Notes: a model not told the origin generated them from the letters alone. A DNA stretch of 64,000 bases from Skermanella aerolata KACC 11604 (GCF_000936425.1 NZ_AVFK01000008.1:124001-188000); one strand, 5' to 3'. Shown: positions 35,453 through 45,137, numbered from the stretch's first letter. Made by a program: numbers and translations.

Positions 35453-36169
35453 ATGGCAGACGATGACCGCACACTGCCGACCGCCAAAGCTACGCGAAGC
35501 GATGTGGACGCCTTTCTGCGCAAGGTGGCGGCCACGCCCAGCCTGAGACAATCCGGCCGGCGCGGGCGGCTGATGTTCGCGATGGACGCGACGGCGAGCC
35601 GGCAGGCATCCTGGGACAAGGCCTGCCAGATCCAGGCGGAAATGTTCGAGGCGACGTCGGCGCTCGGCGGTCTCGACGTCCAGTTGGTGTATTACCGTGG
35701 CTTCCGTGAGTGTCAGGCGAGTCCCTGGGTCGGCGGCGCCAAGGACCTGCTGAAGCGGATGACGGCGGTCACCTGTCTCGGCGGTCAGACGCAGATCGGC
35801 CGCGTCCTGAAGCACGCGCTTAAGGAAAGCCATCGCGAAAAGGTGAATGCCGTCGTCTTCGTCGGCGACTGCATGGAAGAGGATGTCGACAGGCTCTGCC
35901 ATCATGCCGGCGAACTTGGGTTGCTCGGCGTGCCGGTCTTCATGTTCCACGAGGGCGGCGAGGCGGTGGCGCGGCGGGCGTTCGAGCAGATCGCGCGCCT
36001 CAGCGGCGGGGCCTATTGCCCATTCGACGCTTCCAGCGCTCAGCAATTGAAGGACCTGCTGAGTGCAGTCGCTGTTTTCGCCGCCGGCGGCAGGCCGGCG
36101 CTTGCCGACTACAGCCGGGGCAAGGGTGAAGTGGTCCGCCAACTCTCGTACCAGGTCGGCAACAGGTAG
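35453..36169 (+). CDS. VWA-domain protein, cytoplasmic
   Basis: The 238-residue protein begins with a short polar region and then a von Willebrand A-type fold. GRLMFAMDATASRQASW gives the metal-site motif D45-A-T-A-S49 (DxTxS), and VNAVVFVGDCMEEDVD supplies the later strand. No signal peptide or membrane segment is seen. Such proteins usually act as metal-dependent binding partners. A strong GGAGGGG site precedes the ATG at 35453. The next gene, 18 bases on, encodes a membrane-anchored J-domain protein, so the two probably work together, which is inferred from spacing. Confidence 0.82.
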   Translation: MADDDRTLPTAKATRSDVDAFLRKVAATPSLRQSGRRGRLMFAMDATASRQASWDKACQIQAEMFEATSALGGLDVQLVYYRGFRECQASPWVGGAKDLLKRMTAVTCLGGQTQIGRVLKHALKESHREKVNAVVFVGDCMEEDVDRLCHHAGELGLLGVPVFMFHEGGEAVARRAFEQIARLSGGAYCPFDASSAQQLKDLLSAVAVFAAGGRPALADYSRGKGEVVRQLSYQVGNR

Positions 36170-36187
36170 GGGGAAAGACGACGCCAG

Positions 36188-36919
36188 ATGTTTCCGCTGT
36201 TCCTGCTCGGCATCGCACTCCTGATCGGTTTCTTTCTGCTGGCGCGGGCCTTCGTGAATGCGGACCCGAAAAGCCTTGCGCGGGGCGTGCGCTACACGAC
36301 CATCGGCGTCACGGTCGTCGTCGTGGTGTTTCTGGCGGTGACCGGGCGTCTGGGGGCCGCGATGGCGATCGGCGCCTTCGTGCTTCCGATGGTGCTGCGC
36401 TGGCGATCGATCATCAACCGGGTCCGTGCTGCGGCCGGTCCTTCGGACGGCCAGACATCGACGGTCGAGACGATGTTCCTCCGCATGTGGCTCGACCATG
36501 ATTCAGGCGCCATGAGCGGTGAGGTATTGCGCGGCGCGTTCGAAGGGAGGATGCTCAACGACATGCCGCTGAGTGACTTGCTGGCCCTGCTCGACGAATG
36601 CCGGGCCGGCGATCAGCAGTCCGCCGTCGTCCTTGAGGCCTATCTGGACAGGACCCAGCCGGACGACTGGCGTGCCTCCGGGTCAGGTGATGACAATTCC
36701 GGAGAACGCGAGAGTGGAGGAAAGGGAGCCCGCTCCGGGAGCGGTGCTATGACAAGTGACGAAGCTTACGAAATTCTAGGGCTTCGGCCGGGTGCTTCGG
36801 TGGAGGAAATAAAAGAGGCGCACAAAAGACTTATGCTGAAGATGCACCCCGATCAGGGCGGTTCGACATACCTCGCGGCAAAGATCAATCAGGCGAAAGA
36901 TCTGCTGATGCGTTCATAA
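36188..36919 (+). CDS. Membrane-anchored J-domain protein (Tim14/DnaJ-like)
   Basis: The 243-residue protein has two hydrophobic segments (about residues 1-19 and 37-65) and a cytosolic middle helix region. A C-terminal J domain starts around residue 188 ([16 protein letters not shown]), with the HPD motif at 220-222 ([21 protein letters not shown]). The J domain ends the protein, as in Tim14/Pam18-type proteins, without the zinc and substrate domains of DnaJ. It should stimulate an Hsp70 at the membrane. It is in an apparent operon with the VWA gene and 111 bases before galU. Confidence 0.88.
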   Translation: MFPLFLLGIALLIGFFLLARAFVNADPKSLARGVRYTTIGVTVVVVVFLAVTGRLGAAMAIGAFVLPMVLRWRSIINRVRAAAGPSDGQTSTVETMFLRMWLDHDSGAMSGEVLRGAFEGRMLNDMPLSDLLALLDECRAGDQQSAVVLEAYLDRTQPDDWRASGSGDDNSGERESGGKGARSGSGAMTSDEAYEILGLRPGASVEEIKEAHKRLMLKMHPDQGGSTYLAAKINQAKDLLMRS

Positions 36920-37030
36920 TGCGTGGGTTGCGTTGCAGCGTGTCCTTGTGGCAGAAGATTCCGGGCGTAGACAATGCCGCTTCGGTTACGGGTTATTCCC
37001 ACCATCCACGCGTAGCGAAAAGAGATATCC

Positions 37031-37900
37031 ATGCGTAAAGCAGTGCGAAAGGCGGTTTTCCCGGTTGCTGGACTGGGCACCCGGTTTCTGCCCGCGACCA
37101 AGGCAATTCCAAAGGAAATGCTGCCGCTGGTCGACAAGCCGCTGATTCAGCACGCCGTCGAGGAAGCCCGCGCTGCCGGGATCGAAGACATCATCTTCGT
37201 GACCAGCCAGGGCAAATCGGCCATCGAAGACCATTTCGACATCAATGCCGACCTTAACAAGACTTTGGAAACTCGCGGCAAGCTCGACATGCTCGATGCG
37301 GTGCGGGCGACCGAGATCGGGTCGGGCAAGCTCTTCTACACCCGCCAGCAGCAGCCCCTGGGGCTTGGCCATGCCGTCTGGTGCGCCCGGAAGCTCGTCG
37401 GCGACGAGCCCTTCGCCGTGCTGCTGCCCGACGACGTCGTGCTGGCCGGCACGCCGTGCCTGAAGCAAATGGTCGAGGCCTACGACGAAGTCGGCGGCAA
37501 CATCGTTGCCGTGGTCGATGTGCCCCGCGAGCACACCAACCGCTACGGCATCCTCGACGTCGAGTCCGACGATGGCCGGCTGGCATCCGTCAGGGGGCTG
37601 GTCGAAAAGCCGAAGCCGGACGTGGCGCCCTCGACCTTGTCGATCATCGGCCGCTACATCCTTCAGCCCGAGCTGTTCGGTCACCTGGACCGCCAGGAGC
37701 GCGGCGCGGGCAACGAAATCCAGCTTACCGACAGCATGGCCCGTCTTATCGGGACCCAGCCGTTCCACGGCCTCCGTTTCCAGGGTACCCGCTACGATTG
37801 CGGCGACCGGGTCGGGTTCCTGGAAGCCAACATCGCGTTCGCCCTCGAGAACCCGGACCTTGGGCCGAAGGTGCGTGAAGCTCTCGCCAAGATATTGTAA
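37031..37900 (+). CDS. galU: UTP-glucose-1-phosphate uridylyltransferase
   Basis: GalU makes UDP-glucose from UTP and glucose 1-phosphate for polysaccharides and lipopolysaccharide. The 289-residue product has the nucleotide-binding signature GLGTRFLPATKAIPKEMLPLVDKP early on, LGHAVWCARKLVGDEPFAVLLPDD near residue 120, and VEKPKPDVAPS. Length is standard. It is first in a galU-ugd-pgm/pmm cluster on the same strand, 45 bases before ugd. The gap upstream shows no obvious regulator site. Confidence 0.96.
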   Translation: MRKAVRKAVFPVAGLGTRFLPATKAIPKEMLPLVDKPLIQHAVEEARAAGIEDIIFVTSQGKSAIEDHFDINADLNKTLETRGKLDMLDAVRATEIGSGKLFYTRQQQPLGLGHAVWCARKLVGDEPFAVLLPDDVVLAGTPCLKQMVEAYDEVGGNIVAVVDVPREHTNRYGILDVESDDGRLASVRGLVEKPKPDVAPSTLSIIGRYILQPELFGHLDRQERGAGNEIQLTDSMARLIGTQPFHGLRFQGTRYDCGDRVGFLEANIAFALENPDLGPKVREALAKIL

Positions 37901-37945
37901 ACGACCCCCCGCTGCATTTTCGGCAAGTTAAAAGAAGGCACATCT

Positions 37946-39301
37946 ATGCGTATCGCAATGATCGGCACTGGCTATGTCGGCTTGGTTTCGGGCGCCTGTT
38001 TCTCAGAATTCGGCGTCACCGTCACCTGCGTCGATAAGGATGCGGGCAAGATCGATCGGCTCAACCGGGGAGAGATCCCGATCTACGAGCCGGGCCTGGA
38101 TGAGCTGGTCGCCAAGAACGTCAAGGCAGGCCGGCTGTCCTTCAGCCTCGATCTGGCAGCCTCTGTCGCCGATGCCGATGCGGTGTTCATCGCCGTCGGG
38201 ACCCCGTCGCGCCGGGGCGACGGCCATGCCGATCTGAGCTACGTCTATGGCGCCGCCGAGGAAATCGCGCGCGGCATCAACGATTATACCGTCGTCGTGA
38301 CCAAGTCGACGGTCCCGGTCGGCACCGGCCGCGAGGTCGCCCGGATCATCCGCAAGACACGCCCGGACGTCGAGTTCGGTGTCGCCTCCAACCCGGAGTT
38401 CCTGCGCGAAGGGTCCGCCATCGGCGACTTCCTGCGTCCGGACCGGGTCGTGATCGGCACCGACAGCGATCGCGCCCGCGCCGTCATGCGTGCCCTGTAC
38501 CGGCCGCTCTACCTGATCGAAACGCCGATCGTCATGACCAGCCTGGAAACGGCCGAGCTGATCAAGTACGCGGCCAATACCTTCCTGGCGACCAAGATCA
38601 CCTTCATCAACGAGATCGCCGACCTGTGCGAGAAGGTCGGCGCCGACGTTCATGACGTCGCCAAGGGCATCGGCCTCGACGGGCGCATCGGCAAGAAGTT
38701 CCTGCATCCGGGTCCGGGCTACGGCGGGTCGTGCTTCCCAAAGGACACGCTGGCGCTGGTGCGCACCGCGCAGGACTACGGTTCGCCCCTGCGGATCGTC
38801 GAAACCGTCGTGGACATCAACGACAAGCGCAAGAAGTCGATGGCCGACCGGATCGTTGAGGCGTGCGGCGGCGACGTCGACGGCAAGACCATCGCCGTGC
38901 TGGGCGTGACCTTCAAGCCCAACACCGACGACATGCGCGACAGTCCGTCGCTGGACATCATCCCGGCGCTCCAGGCCAAGGGTGCCGTGATCCGCGCGTT
39001 CGACCCGGCCGGCCAGCACGAGGCCGAAAAGCTTCTGCCGGGCGTGACGTGGTGCGGCGATACCTATGAAACGCTTGAAGGCGCTTCCGTGATCGCCTTG
39101 CTGACGGAGTGGAACGAGTTCCGCGTGCTCGACTTCAAGCGCGCACGGGAGTTGATGAAAACTCCGGTTCTGGTAGACCTTCGCAACGTCTACAATCCGG
39201 ACGATATGGAGATGGCCGGGTTCGCCTATACCTGTGTCGGCCGGCCGTCGCGTTATCGGATCAGCAACCGTGATCTGCGTGAGAAGGTTCTCGAAGCATG
39301 A
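37946..39301 (+). CDS. ugd: UDP-glucose 6-dehydrogenase
   Basis: The 451-residue NAD-dependent enzyme oxidises UDP-glucose to UDP-glucuronate for exopolysaccharide or lipid modification. It shows the Rossmann start [22 protein letters not shown], the [16 protein letters not shown] segment, [18 protein letters not shown] and the catalytic cysteine in [14 protein letters not shown]. Domain order and length are normal. It follows galU, whose product is its substrate, and overlaps the next gene by four bases (ATGA), so the three enzymes are likely made together. Confidence 0.96.
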   Translation: MRIAMIGTGYVGLVSGACFSEFGVTVTCVDKDAGKIDRLNRGEIPIYEPGLDELVAKNVKAGRLSFSLDLAASVADADAVFIAVGTPSRRGDGHADLSYVYGAAEEIARGINDYTVVVTKSTVPVGTGREVARIIRKTRPDVEFGVASNPEFLREGSAIGDFLRPDRVVIGTDSDRARAVMRALYRPLYLIETPIVMTSLETAELIKYAANTFLATKITFINEIADLCEKVGADVHDVAKGIGLDGRIGKKFLHPGPGYGGSCFPKDTLALVRTAQDYGSPLRIVETVVDINDKRKKSMADRIVEACGGDVDGKTIAVLGVTFKPNTDDMRDSPSLDIIPALQAKGAVIRAFDPAGQHEAEKLLPGVTWCGDTYETLEGASVIALLTEWNEFRVLDFKRARELMKTPVLVDLRNVYNPDDMEMAGFAYTCVGRPSRYRISNRDLREKVLEA

Positions 39302-40683
39302 GTGAAGCCCATCAGTTCCACAGCACCGTTCTGCGTGAGTATGACATCCGCGGCATCATCGGCAAGACGCTGACCGCCGCCGATGCGAAGGCCATCGGGC
39401 GCAGCTTCGGTACCGTAGTGGTCCGGGGTGGCGGCAAGCGCGTATGCGTCGGCTACGACGGTCGGCTCAGCTCCGTGGAACTGGAAGAGGCTCTGGTCGA
39501 AGGCTTGGTTTCGACCGGCCTGCATGTCGAGCGGATCGGCCTCGGGCCGACCGGCATGCTGTACTTCGCGGTCCGCGACCGCGAAGCCTCGGCCGGCGTC
39601 ATGATCACCGGCTCGCACAACCCACCGGATTACAACGGCTTCAAGATGATGATGGGCAAGGCTCCGGTCTATGGCCCCGCCATCCTGGAGCTGGGCGAAA
39701 TCGCCTCCAAGGGCGCCTACGCGGTCGGCGACGGAACGTCCGAGAAGATCGACATCCAGGACCACTATGTCGAGCGCCTGCTGAAGGACTACGACGGCGG
39801 CAAGGAACTGACAGTGGCCTGGGATGCCGGCAACGGCGCCGCCGGCGAGATCCTGAAGCGTTTGACCGCCAAGCTGCCGGGCAAGCACATCCTGCTGTAC
39901 GAGGACATCGACGGCAACTTCCCGAACCACCATCCGGACCCGACGATGCCGGAGAACCTGGTGGACCTCCAGAAGGTGGTCGCCGAGAACAAGTGCGATC
40001 TCGGCATCGCCTTCGACGGAGACGGCGACCGGATCGGTGCGGTGGATGCCGGCGGTCGGATCGTCTGGGGCGACCAGCTCGTCGCGATCTATGCATCCGA
40101 AGTGCTGAAGACTCATCCCGGGGGCACTATCATCGCCGACGTCAAGGCCAGCCAGACCCTGTTCGACGAGATCGAGCGCCTGGGGGGCAAGCCGCTGATG
40201 TGGAAGACCGGCCACTCGCTGCTCAAGGCCAAGATGGCGGAGACGGGCTCGCCACTGGCTGGCGAGATGAGCGGCCATATCTTCTTCGCCGACAAGTGGT
40301 ACGGCTTCGACGATGCGCTGTATTGCGGCGTCCGGCTGGTTTCGCTGGTGGCGAAGTCCGATAAGCCGCTGGCCGACCTGCGCGACGTCCTGCCGGAAGT
40401 CTTCAACACTCCGGAAGTCCGCTTCCAGGCCGACGAGGAACGCAAGTTCGCCGTCGTCAAGGAGGTCAAGGCCCGGCTGGCAGCCAGCGGCGCCACCGTC
40501 AACGACATCGACGGCGTCCGCGTCAACACTGAGGACGGCTGGTGGCTGCTGCGCGCATCCAACACTCAGGACGTTCTGGTTGCCCGCTGCGAGGCTTTCA
40601 GCCCTGAAGGGTTGAAGCGGCTGAAGGCGCTGCTGGTCGAACAGTTGAGCGCCAGCGGCATCGAAGCTCCGGCTGACTTCTGA
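39298..40683 (+). CDS. Phosphomannomutase/phosphoglucomutase
   Basis: The 461-residue alpha-D-phosphohexomutase interconverts hexose 6- and 1-phosphates. The phosphoserine loop is [14 protein letters not shown] (active serine near residue 105), the metal loop is [12 protein letters not shown], the sugar-specificity loop is GEMSGHIFF, and the phosphate-binding loop lies in [12 protein letters not shown]. It resembles Pseudomonas AlgC. It supplies glucose 1-phosphate to GalU and mannose 1-phosphate to GDP-mannose synthesis, and is coupled to ugd by a four-base overlap. Confidence 0.94.
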   Translation: MSEAHQFHSTVLREYDIRGIIGKTLTAADAKAIGRSFGTVVVRGGGKRVCVGYDGRLSSVELEEALVEGLVSTGLHVERIGLGPTGMLYFAVRDREASAGVMITGSHNPPDYNGFKMMMGKAPVYGPAILELGEIASKGAYAVGDGTSEKIDIQDHYVERLLKDYDGGKELTVAWDAGNGAAGEILKRLTAKLPGKHILLYEDIDGNFPNHHPDPTMPENLVDLQKVVAENKCDLGIAFDGDGDRIGAVDAGGRIVWGDQLVAIYASEVLKTHPGGTIIADVKASQTLFDEIERLGGKPLMWKTGHSLLKAKMAETGSPLAGEMSGHIFFADKWYGFDDALYCGVRLVSLVAKSDKPLADLRDVLPEVFNTPEVRFQADEERKFAVVKEVKARLAASGATVNDIDGVRVNTEDGWWLLRASNTQDVLVARCEAFSPEGLKRLKALLVEQLSASGIEAPADF

Positions 40684-40751
40684 TCTGTCTTGCGTCCCGC
40701 GATTGCCGTGTCCACTGTGATGGAATGCGGCAATCGACGGGGATGCGGGAT

Positions 40752-41486
40752 ATGCCAGACACTATTTTTGTCGACACCTCTCTGGATGTCGTCGAGCAGA
40801 CTTTTCCCATTGCTCTAGGCCGGTTCGACCCGGCCGCCAAGCCGACCGGCCTCGTCATCGTGGACGAGGTAAACGGGTTCTGCACCGTCGGCGCCGGCCC
40901 TTTGGCTCCTGCTTCACCGAATGAGCAGGTCAGCCGCATGATCGCGGAAACCGTGGCTCTGGCCCGGCGCTTCGAGGCTGCGGAATGGCCGATCCTGGCC
41001 TTCCTCGATACCCACATCCCCGGCAAGGCGGAGCCTCCCTATCCGCCCCATTGCGAAATCGGCACCGGACAGGAAAACCTTGTTGCGGAACTGGAATGGC
41101 TCGGTGCCGCTCCGAACGCCACCCTGGTCCGTAAGGACTGCATCAACGGCTTCATCGGCGCCATCAAGCCCGACGGATCCAACCTGCTGCTCGAATGGAT
41201 CGCCGGCAATGGCCTGAAATCCGTTCTGGTCGTCGGGATTTGCACGGATATCTGCGTCATGGATTTCGTGCTGACGCTGCTGTCGGCTCGCAACCATGGC
41301 ATGGCGGCAAGTCTTGAGGACGTCGTCGTATACGAGCCGGCTTGCGCGACCTATGACCTGCCGCCACAGGTCGCCTGCGACCTCGGCCTGCCGGAAACCG
41401 CCGCTCATCCTCAGCGGCAGGCGCACCGCGTAGGCCTGTACCTCATGGCCTCACGCGGTGCGCTGCTGGCCGGCGAACTGGCATAA
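40752..41486 (+). CDS. Isochorismatase-fold cysteine hydrolase (nicotinamidase-like)
   Basis: This hydrolase of about 244 residues has the catalytic triad of the family: Asp in LVIVDEVNGFC, Lys in LVRKDCINGF and the nucleophilic Cys in VVGICTDICVMDF. The metal-site-like DTHIPGKAEPPYPPHCEIGTG resembles nicotinamidases, so NAD salvage is possible, but other amide hydrolases share the fold. I chose ATG 40752 with GGGG nine bases upstream; in-frame ATGs at 40743 and 40725 are possible. It converges on the carboxypeptidase gene across 12 bases. Confidence 0.85.
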   Translation: MPDTIFVDTSLDVVEQTFPIALGRFDPAAKPTGLVIVDEVNGFCTVGAGPLAPASPNEQVSRMIAETVALARRFEAAEWPILAFLDTHIPGKAEPPYPPHCEIGTGQENLVAELEWLGAAPNATLVRKDCINGFIGAIKPDGSNLLLEWIAGNGLKSVLVVGICTDICVMDFVLTLLSARNHGMAASLEDVVVYEPACATYDLPPQVACDLGLPETAAHPQRQAHRVGLYLMASRGALLAGELA

Positions 41487-41498
41487 TCGCGAGCTTTT

Positions 41499-42761
41499 TT
41501 ATGGTGCTACGGTCAGGCAGTCTTCTCCCGTCTGCGCGAGACTGCCGCAAACCGTACGCGCCATCGATTCGTCCAGGCCCATCAGGCGCGCACGGAACAG
41601 TCGACCTGAACCGGTGGTGATTGGGAGCATCTGGGGATAGGCGGAGGCCAGGAGCGTCGGCATCCGGCGGGCCACGTCGGCAAGTGCCCGCCGGCCTGCA
41701 TCGGGATCTCCGAAGGCTCCGATTTGAACGCCCCAGCCAGCGGTATTCGGCACTTCCGCCGCTGCGGCGCTGCTGCTCAGGCTGGCGGAGGTCGGGGCGA
41801 GATTGGCGGTCAGGGCGGCTATCTGGTCGCCATCAGACAATTCCTCGATGTTCGCGACCTCGATCCCGGTTTCCGGCTTGCGGGTCGGCAAGGCCGGCGC
41901 CCGACGTGAGGCTACCAGGGGGGCAGGCGTACGGGGCGTTGCGAAGCCCTGGTCCATCAGCTCGGCCATGTGTTCGTCGCGCCAGCCCGGCGTGTCACCG
42001 CCCATGACAATGGCGATCAGCCGGCGGCCGTCTCGTACCGCCGATGCGGCGAGGTTGAAGCCCGAAGCGCGGATATAGCCGGTCTTCAGGCCGTCCATCC
42101 CCTGGTAGATTTCCATCAGGCGATTATGGTTGGGGTGCTGGACGCCCTGATAGGTGAAATTGGCCCGGCTGAAATAGGGATAGAACTTCGGATAGTCGCG
42201 GATCAGCGCATTCGCCAGCGTCGCCAGATCGCGCGCGGTCGTCACCTGGTCGCTATCCGGAAGGCCGGACGGGTTGCGGAAGGTCGTCCGCATCATGCCG
42301 AGTCGCTTGGCTTTCTGATTCATCATCCTGGCGAATCTGGCTTCGGACCCGCCGATACCCTCCGCCAATACCATCGCCGCGTCATTGGCCGACTTGGTCA
42401 CAAGCCCTAGAATGGCGTGCTCGACCCTGATCTTGCGCCCGGCCTTCAAGTTGAGCTTGGTGGGAGGCTGCGACGCCGCCTTGCGCGAAATCGTGAGATA
42501 CTGCCCCAGCTTGATCCGCTTCTTCTGAAGCGCTTCGAAGGTCAGGTACAAGGTCATCATCTTGGTCAGGGATGCCGGATACTTGGGATCGTCGGCATTG
42601 GCCCGGTACAAGACCTCGCCATTGCCGGCATCGATCACGATCGACGCATATTTCGACTGAGCCGATGCTGGGGTGCCGCCGAGCGCGCACAAAGCCAGCA
42701 CAAGCGCTACGGTCATGAACCGGACCAGAACGCGTGCCGGCCTGTACGATGATAAGTGCAT
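41499..42761 (-). CDS. D-alanyl-D-alanine carboxypeptidase with SPOR domain (PBP5/6 family)
   Basis: The 420-residue periplasmic serine enzyme trims peptidoglycan stem peptides. A signal peptide ends near PASAQ, followed by the S11 motifs SLTK (64-67), SAN (in TKSANDAAMVLAEG) and KTG (DGLKTGYI). The C-terminal about 75 residues form a SPOR-type domain (GWGVQIGAFGDPDAGRRAL) that binds denuded septal glycan, suggesting action at division sites. This fusion is common in Rhodospirillales. The region upstream to 42963 shows no gene. Confidence 0.93.
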   Translation of the reverse strand: MHLSSYRPARVLVRFMTVALVLALCALGGTPASAQSKYASIVIDAGNGEVLYRANADDPKYPASLTKMMTLYLTFEALQKKRIKLGQYLTISRKAASQPPTKLNLKAGRKIRVEHAILGLVTKSANDAAMVLAEGIGGSEARFARMMNQKAKRLGMMRTTFRNPSGLPDSDQVTTARDLATLANALIRDYPKFYPYFSRANFTYQGVQHPNHNRLMEIYQGMDGLKTGYIRASGFNLAASAVRDGRRLIAIVMGGDTPGWRDEHMAELMDQGFATPRTPAPLVASRRAPALPTRKPETGIEVANIEELSDGDQIAALTANLAPTSASLSSSAAAAEVPNTAGWGVQIGAFGDPDAGRRALADVARRMPTLLASAYPQMLPITTGSGRLFRARLMGLDESMARTVCGSLAQTGEDCLTVAP

Positions 42762-42963
42762 GGCGGAACCCCCTCGCGCCCATAAGAGTTAACTTTCGAT
42801 AGGATGGTAATTTCGTGGAGAATCAATGTCTACCACCCTTTCGTTAATCGGGTATATCGGCCGCCACCTGAGATAAACCCCGAACGGGTGAGGGAGCGAC
42901 GCTCCGGAAGATTATCGGGAGATCGTCTCGTCTAGTGTGCGGCGCGGTGATATATTCTCTGGT

Positions 42964-43572
42964 ATGCGCCTCTTGCCGATCGGATTAGCCGCTGCCTGGG
43001 TTTCCCTGCTGTCCGGTTGTGCCTCCCTGGGGCCGGCGGGAGAGGAGGACGCCCGTAAGCTGACATGGTTCAGCTACGTCAACGGCGAGGATCTCCGGGC
43101 AAAATGCTCCAGCGACGAGCCCGACCGCTATCGGCTGATCTACAATTCCAAAGCGAACGCGCAGCTTCGCACATATGAAGTAAGGGGCGCCGACGCGCGG
43201 GTGGGCGGCGAAGCCGGTGCCGAAGGCGGAGCGGGTGTCGGTGGGGCAGTTGTGGAGGCGCGGATCATACCGGCCGATGCTATTTGGCGGCACGATCCGG
43301 AAGACACGCTGGCCGCGGAGCAGTCCGCAAGCATGAGGCTCTATCTGTCGCCCGATCAGTTCGGAAAGCTGACGTCGAGGCTCGCCGAGAGCGGTGTCTT
43401 CGACGGGGCGTCCATGGAGCTTCATTCCAAGCGGGGCGGAGTCTTCTGGCTCGCCAGCGGCTGTCATGAAGGATCCTACTTCCTCACCGCGTTCTCGAAC
43501 CCGTCGGACAGGTTCGAGAACATCGGCATGGACACCGATGGCATGGGTGCCGGCGGCGAACGCGCTGACTAA
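42964..43572 (+). CDS. Putative lipoprotein of unknown function
   Basis: The 202-residue protein has a lipoprotein signal MRLLPIGLAAAWVSLLSGC with lipobox LSGC, so it should be lipidated at Cys19. The mature part starts ASLGPAGEEDARKLTWFSYVNGEDLRAKC and has a glycine- and alanine-rich middle stretch (VGGEAGAEGGAGVGGAVVEARI). I do not recognise the family. The ATG at 42964 gives the cleanest signal; a GTG nine codons earlier is in frame. It converges on and overlaps the Anbu gene by four bases. Confidence 0.75.
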   Translation: MRLLPIGLAAAWVSLLSGCASLGPAGEEDARKLTWFSYVNGEDLRAKCSSDEPDRYRLIYNSKANAQLRTYEVRGADARVGGEAGAEGGAGVGGAVVEARIIPADAIWRHDPEDTLAAEQSASMRLYLSPDQFGKLTSRLAESGVFDGASMELHSKRGGVFWLASGCHEGSYFLTAFSNPSDRFENIGMDTDGMGAGGERAD

Positions 43573-44336
43573 TCGCTGTCGTCGCCCCGCACCACGGCCA
43601 GCGACGGCTGGGCATTGGGCATCAGCTTATCGATCCACGGACCGTCGGGCATCCGGGCAGCCAGATCGGTGATGTTCCGGTTCCACCACTGGCGCTGATC
43701 GACCAGATCATCGTAGTCGAACTGAGTCTGTCTCCAGGCGTTGTCGGAGTTGTTCATTACGACCATGTCGATCGGGAAGCCGACATCGGCCGAGCTGAAC
43801 CGAGTCGAGTCGAACGAAAGATAAGCCAGCTTGAGCGCCGTCTGCATCGACGTGTCGTAACGCAGGGCACGGTCCAGGATGGGCTTGCCGTAAGCGGTGG
43901 CGCCGATGGACAGGTAGGGCGTGCGTTCGTCCACCTCGATCCAATTGCCTTCCGGGTAGACCAGGAACATCGTCGGCTCGCGATCGTCGGACAGCCGGCC
44001 GCCGATGATGGCGTGCAGGTTGAACGTCAGCTTGCTGGCTTCCAGCGCTTCCTTATCCTCTGCGGCTACCTGCCGCAGGCAGTGGGTGAACGCATTCACC
44101 GCGTCGAGCATGCTGGCGAAGCTCTCGGTCGGGCGCTTGGTCATGTCCCGGCGCAAATAGGCCAGCGTCTTGTCGCGGACGCTGCGCAGGCCGGAGTTCA
44201 TGATGAAGAAGCGGTGAGCTCCCGATCCCATGATGGTGACCTTGCGCGCTGCCGATAGCTGCGAACCACTGGTGATCCGGCCATCCGACAAGCCGATCAG
44301 GCCGTCACGGATCTTGATGCCAAGGCAATAGGTCAT
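43569..44336 (-). CDS. Anbu-type proteasome-like protease
   Basis: Anbu (BPH) is a bacterial proteasome-related ring-forming peptidase. The 255-residue product starts MTYCLGIKIRDGLIGLSDGR; after loss of Met1 the new N-terminal threonine is the nucleophile, with D17 (LSDGR) and K31 (ARKVTI) completing the usual triad counted from that Thr. The frame opens earlier with a TTG at 44351, but the ATG at 44336 is required to expose the threonine. Anbu genes commonly lie with alpha-E, transglutaminase and ATP-grasp genes, none of which is adjacent here. Confidence 0.88.
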   Translation of the reverse strand: MTYCLGIKIRDGLIGLSDGRITSGSQLSAARKVTIMGSGAHRFFIMNSGLRSVRDKTLAYLRRDMTKRPTESFASMLDAVNAFTHCLRQVAAEDKEALEASKLTFNLHAIIGGRLSDDREPTMFLVYPEGNWIEVDERTPYLSIGATAYGKPILDRALRYDTSMQTALKLAYLSFDSTRFSSADVGFPIDMVVMNNSDNAWRQTQFDYDDLVDQRQWWNRNITDLAARMPDGPWIDKLMPNAQPSLAVVRGDDSD

Positions 44337-44493
44337 ATCGATAAAATCCAAAGGCGGGCGGGCAGGGGTATCCTGTCATGCCGGGCAGGCTGCCACAAGC
44401 GCGCTACCCAGCGTGTTCCGACAATCCGGCTTTTCGGTGAAAGGGGACTTAACGGGCCCGGCGGAACGGCGGCATCGAGCTCTGGACGACTTA

Positions 44494-44508
44494 TTGTGCA
44501 GTGCACAA
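44494..44508. promoter_or_regulatory. Palindrome upstream of the phasin promoter, PhaR-like operator 1
   Basis: TTGTGCA-G-TGCACAA is a perfect 15-base palindrome just upstream of the -35 box. TGC/GCA-rich sites of this kind are bound by the PHB-sensing repressor PhaR in Paracoccus and Rhodobacter. A second palindrome follows the -10 box. Confidence 0.7.
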
Positions 44509-44515
44509 AAAACCA

Positions 44516-44543
44516 TTGACCTCCGGTCCGAAATGCTTATAGT
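44516..44543 (+). promoter_or_regulatory. Sigma-70-type promoter of the phasin gene
   Basis: TTGACC (44516-44521) and TATAGT (44538-44543) are separated by 16 bases. Both hexamers are close to the housekeeping consensus. The promoter is bracketed by two palindromes, so repressor binding would block polymerase. Confidence 0.7.
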
Positions 44544-44551
44544 AAGGGCAT

Positions 44552-44566
44552 TGCTGCACTGCAGCA
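44552..44566. promoter_or_regulatory. Palindrome at the phasin transcription start, PhaR-like operator 2
   Basis: TGCTGCA-C-TGCAGCA is a perfect 15-base palindrome about ten bases after the -10 box, containing the CTGC-N3-GCAG pattern given for PhaR of Rhodobacter. Its centre is 58 bases from that of the upstream palindrome. Confidence 0.75.
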
Positions 44567-44651
44567 TAAGAGTTCAAGCCGCTGAATACCGATGCACTTC
44601 GCCGTGACCCTCCGCTGGAGTTGGTGCGGCGCCAAACCAGGAGAAGATCAC

Positions 44652-45080
44652 ATGGCCACGACCCCCAACTACGCGCAGTTCGTCTCCACCGCCAAGGATC
44701 AGGTCGAGAAGTCCACCTCGCAGTTCCTCAAGGGCTTCGAGAGCCTGAACGCGCTGACCAAGCAGAACCTCGACGCCTTCGTGAAGTCCAGCTCGATCCT
44801 CGCCAAGGGCTTCGAGGACATTAGCAAGAGCACCGTCGCCTATACCCAGAACACGCTGGAAAGCGGCGCTGCCGCCGGCAAGCAGGCGCTGGCCGTCAAG
44901 ACCATCCGCGATCTGGTCGACCTCCAGTCCTCTTACGCCAAGAAGAGCTTCGACAGCGCCATCGCCGAGAGCACCAAGGTTTCCGAGCTGTCCGTCAAGG
45001 TCGCCAACGAGGCTTTCCAGCCGATCAGCGCCCAGATCAACGCGACCCTCGGCAAGCTGACCAAGCCGCTGGCGGCGTAA
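44652..45080 (+). CDS. Phasin (PHB granule surface protein)
   Basis: Phasins coat polyhydroxybutyrate granules and control their size. The 142-residue helical protein begins MATTPNYAQFVSTAKDQVEK and shows the phasin_2 pattern (LKGFESLNALTKQNLDAFVKSSSILAKGFEDISKS...DLVDLQSSYAKKSFD) with no signal peptide. Length is normal. The ATG at 44652 has AGGAGA eight bases upstream. A strong promoter with two PhaR-like operators precedes it and a strong terminator follows, so it is a single-gene unit likely induced when PHB accumulates. Confidence 0.94.
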   Translation: MATTPNYAQFVSTAKDQVEKSTSQFLKGFESLNALTKQNLDAFVKSSSILAKGFEDISKSTVAYTQNTLESGAAAGKQALAVKTIRDLVDLQSSYAKKSFDSAIAESTKVSELSVKVANEAFQPISAQINATLGKLTKPLAA

Positions 45081-45137
45081 TCACCCTTGTCGATCCGGCG
45101 GCGGGATAATCACCGCGCCGTCGATATTTTTGATCGG

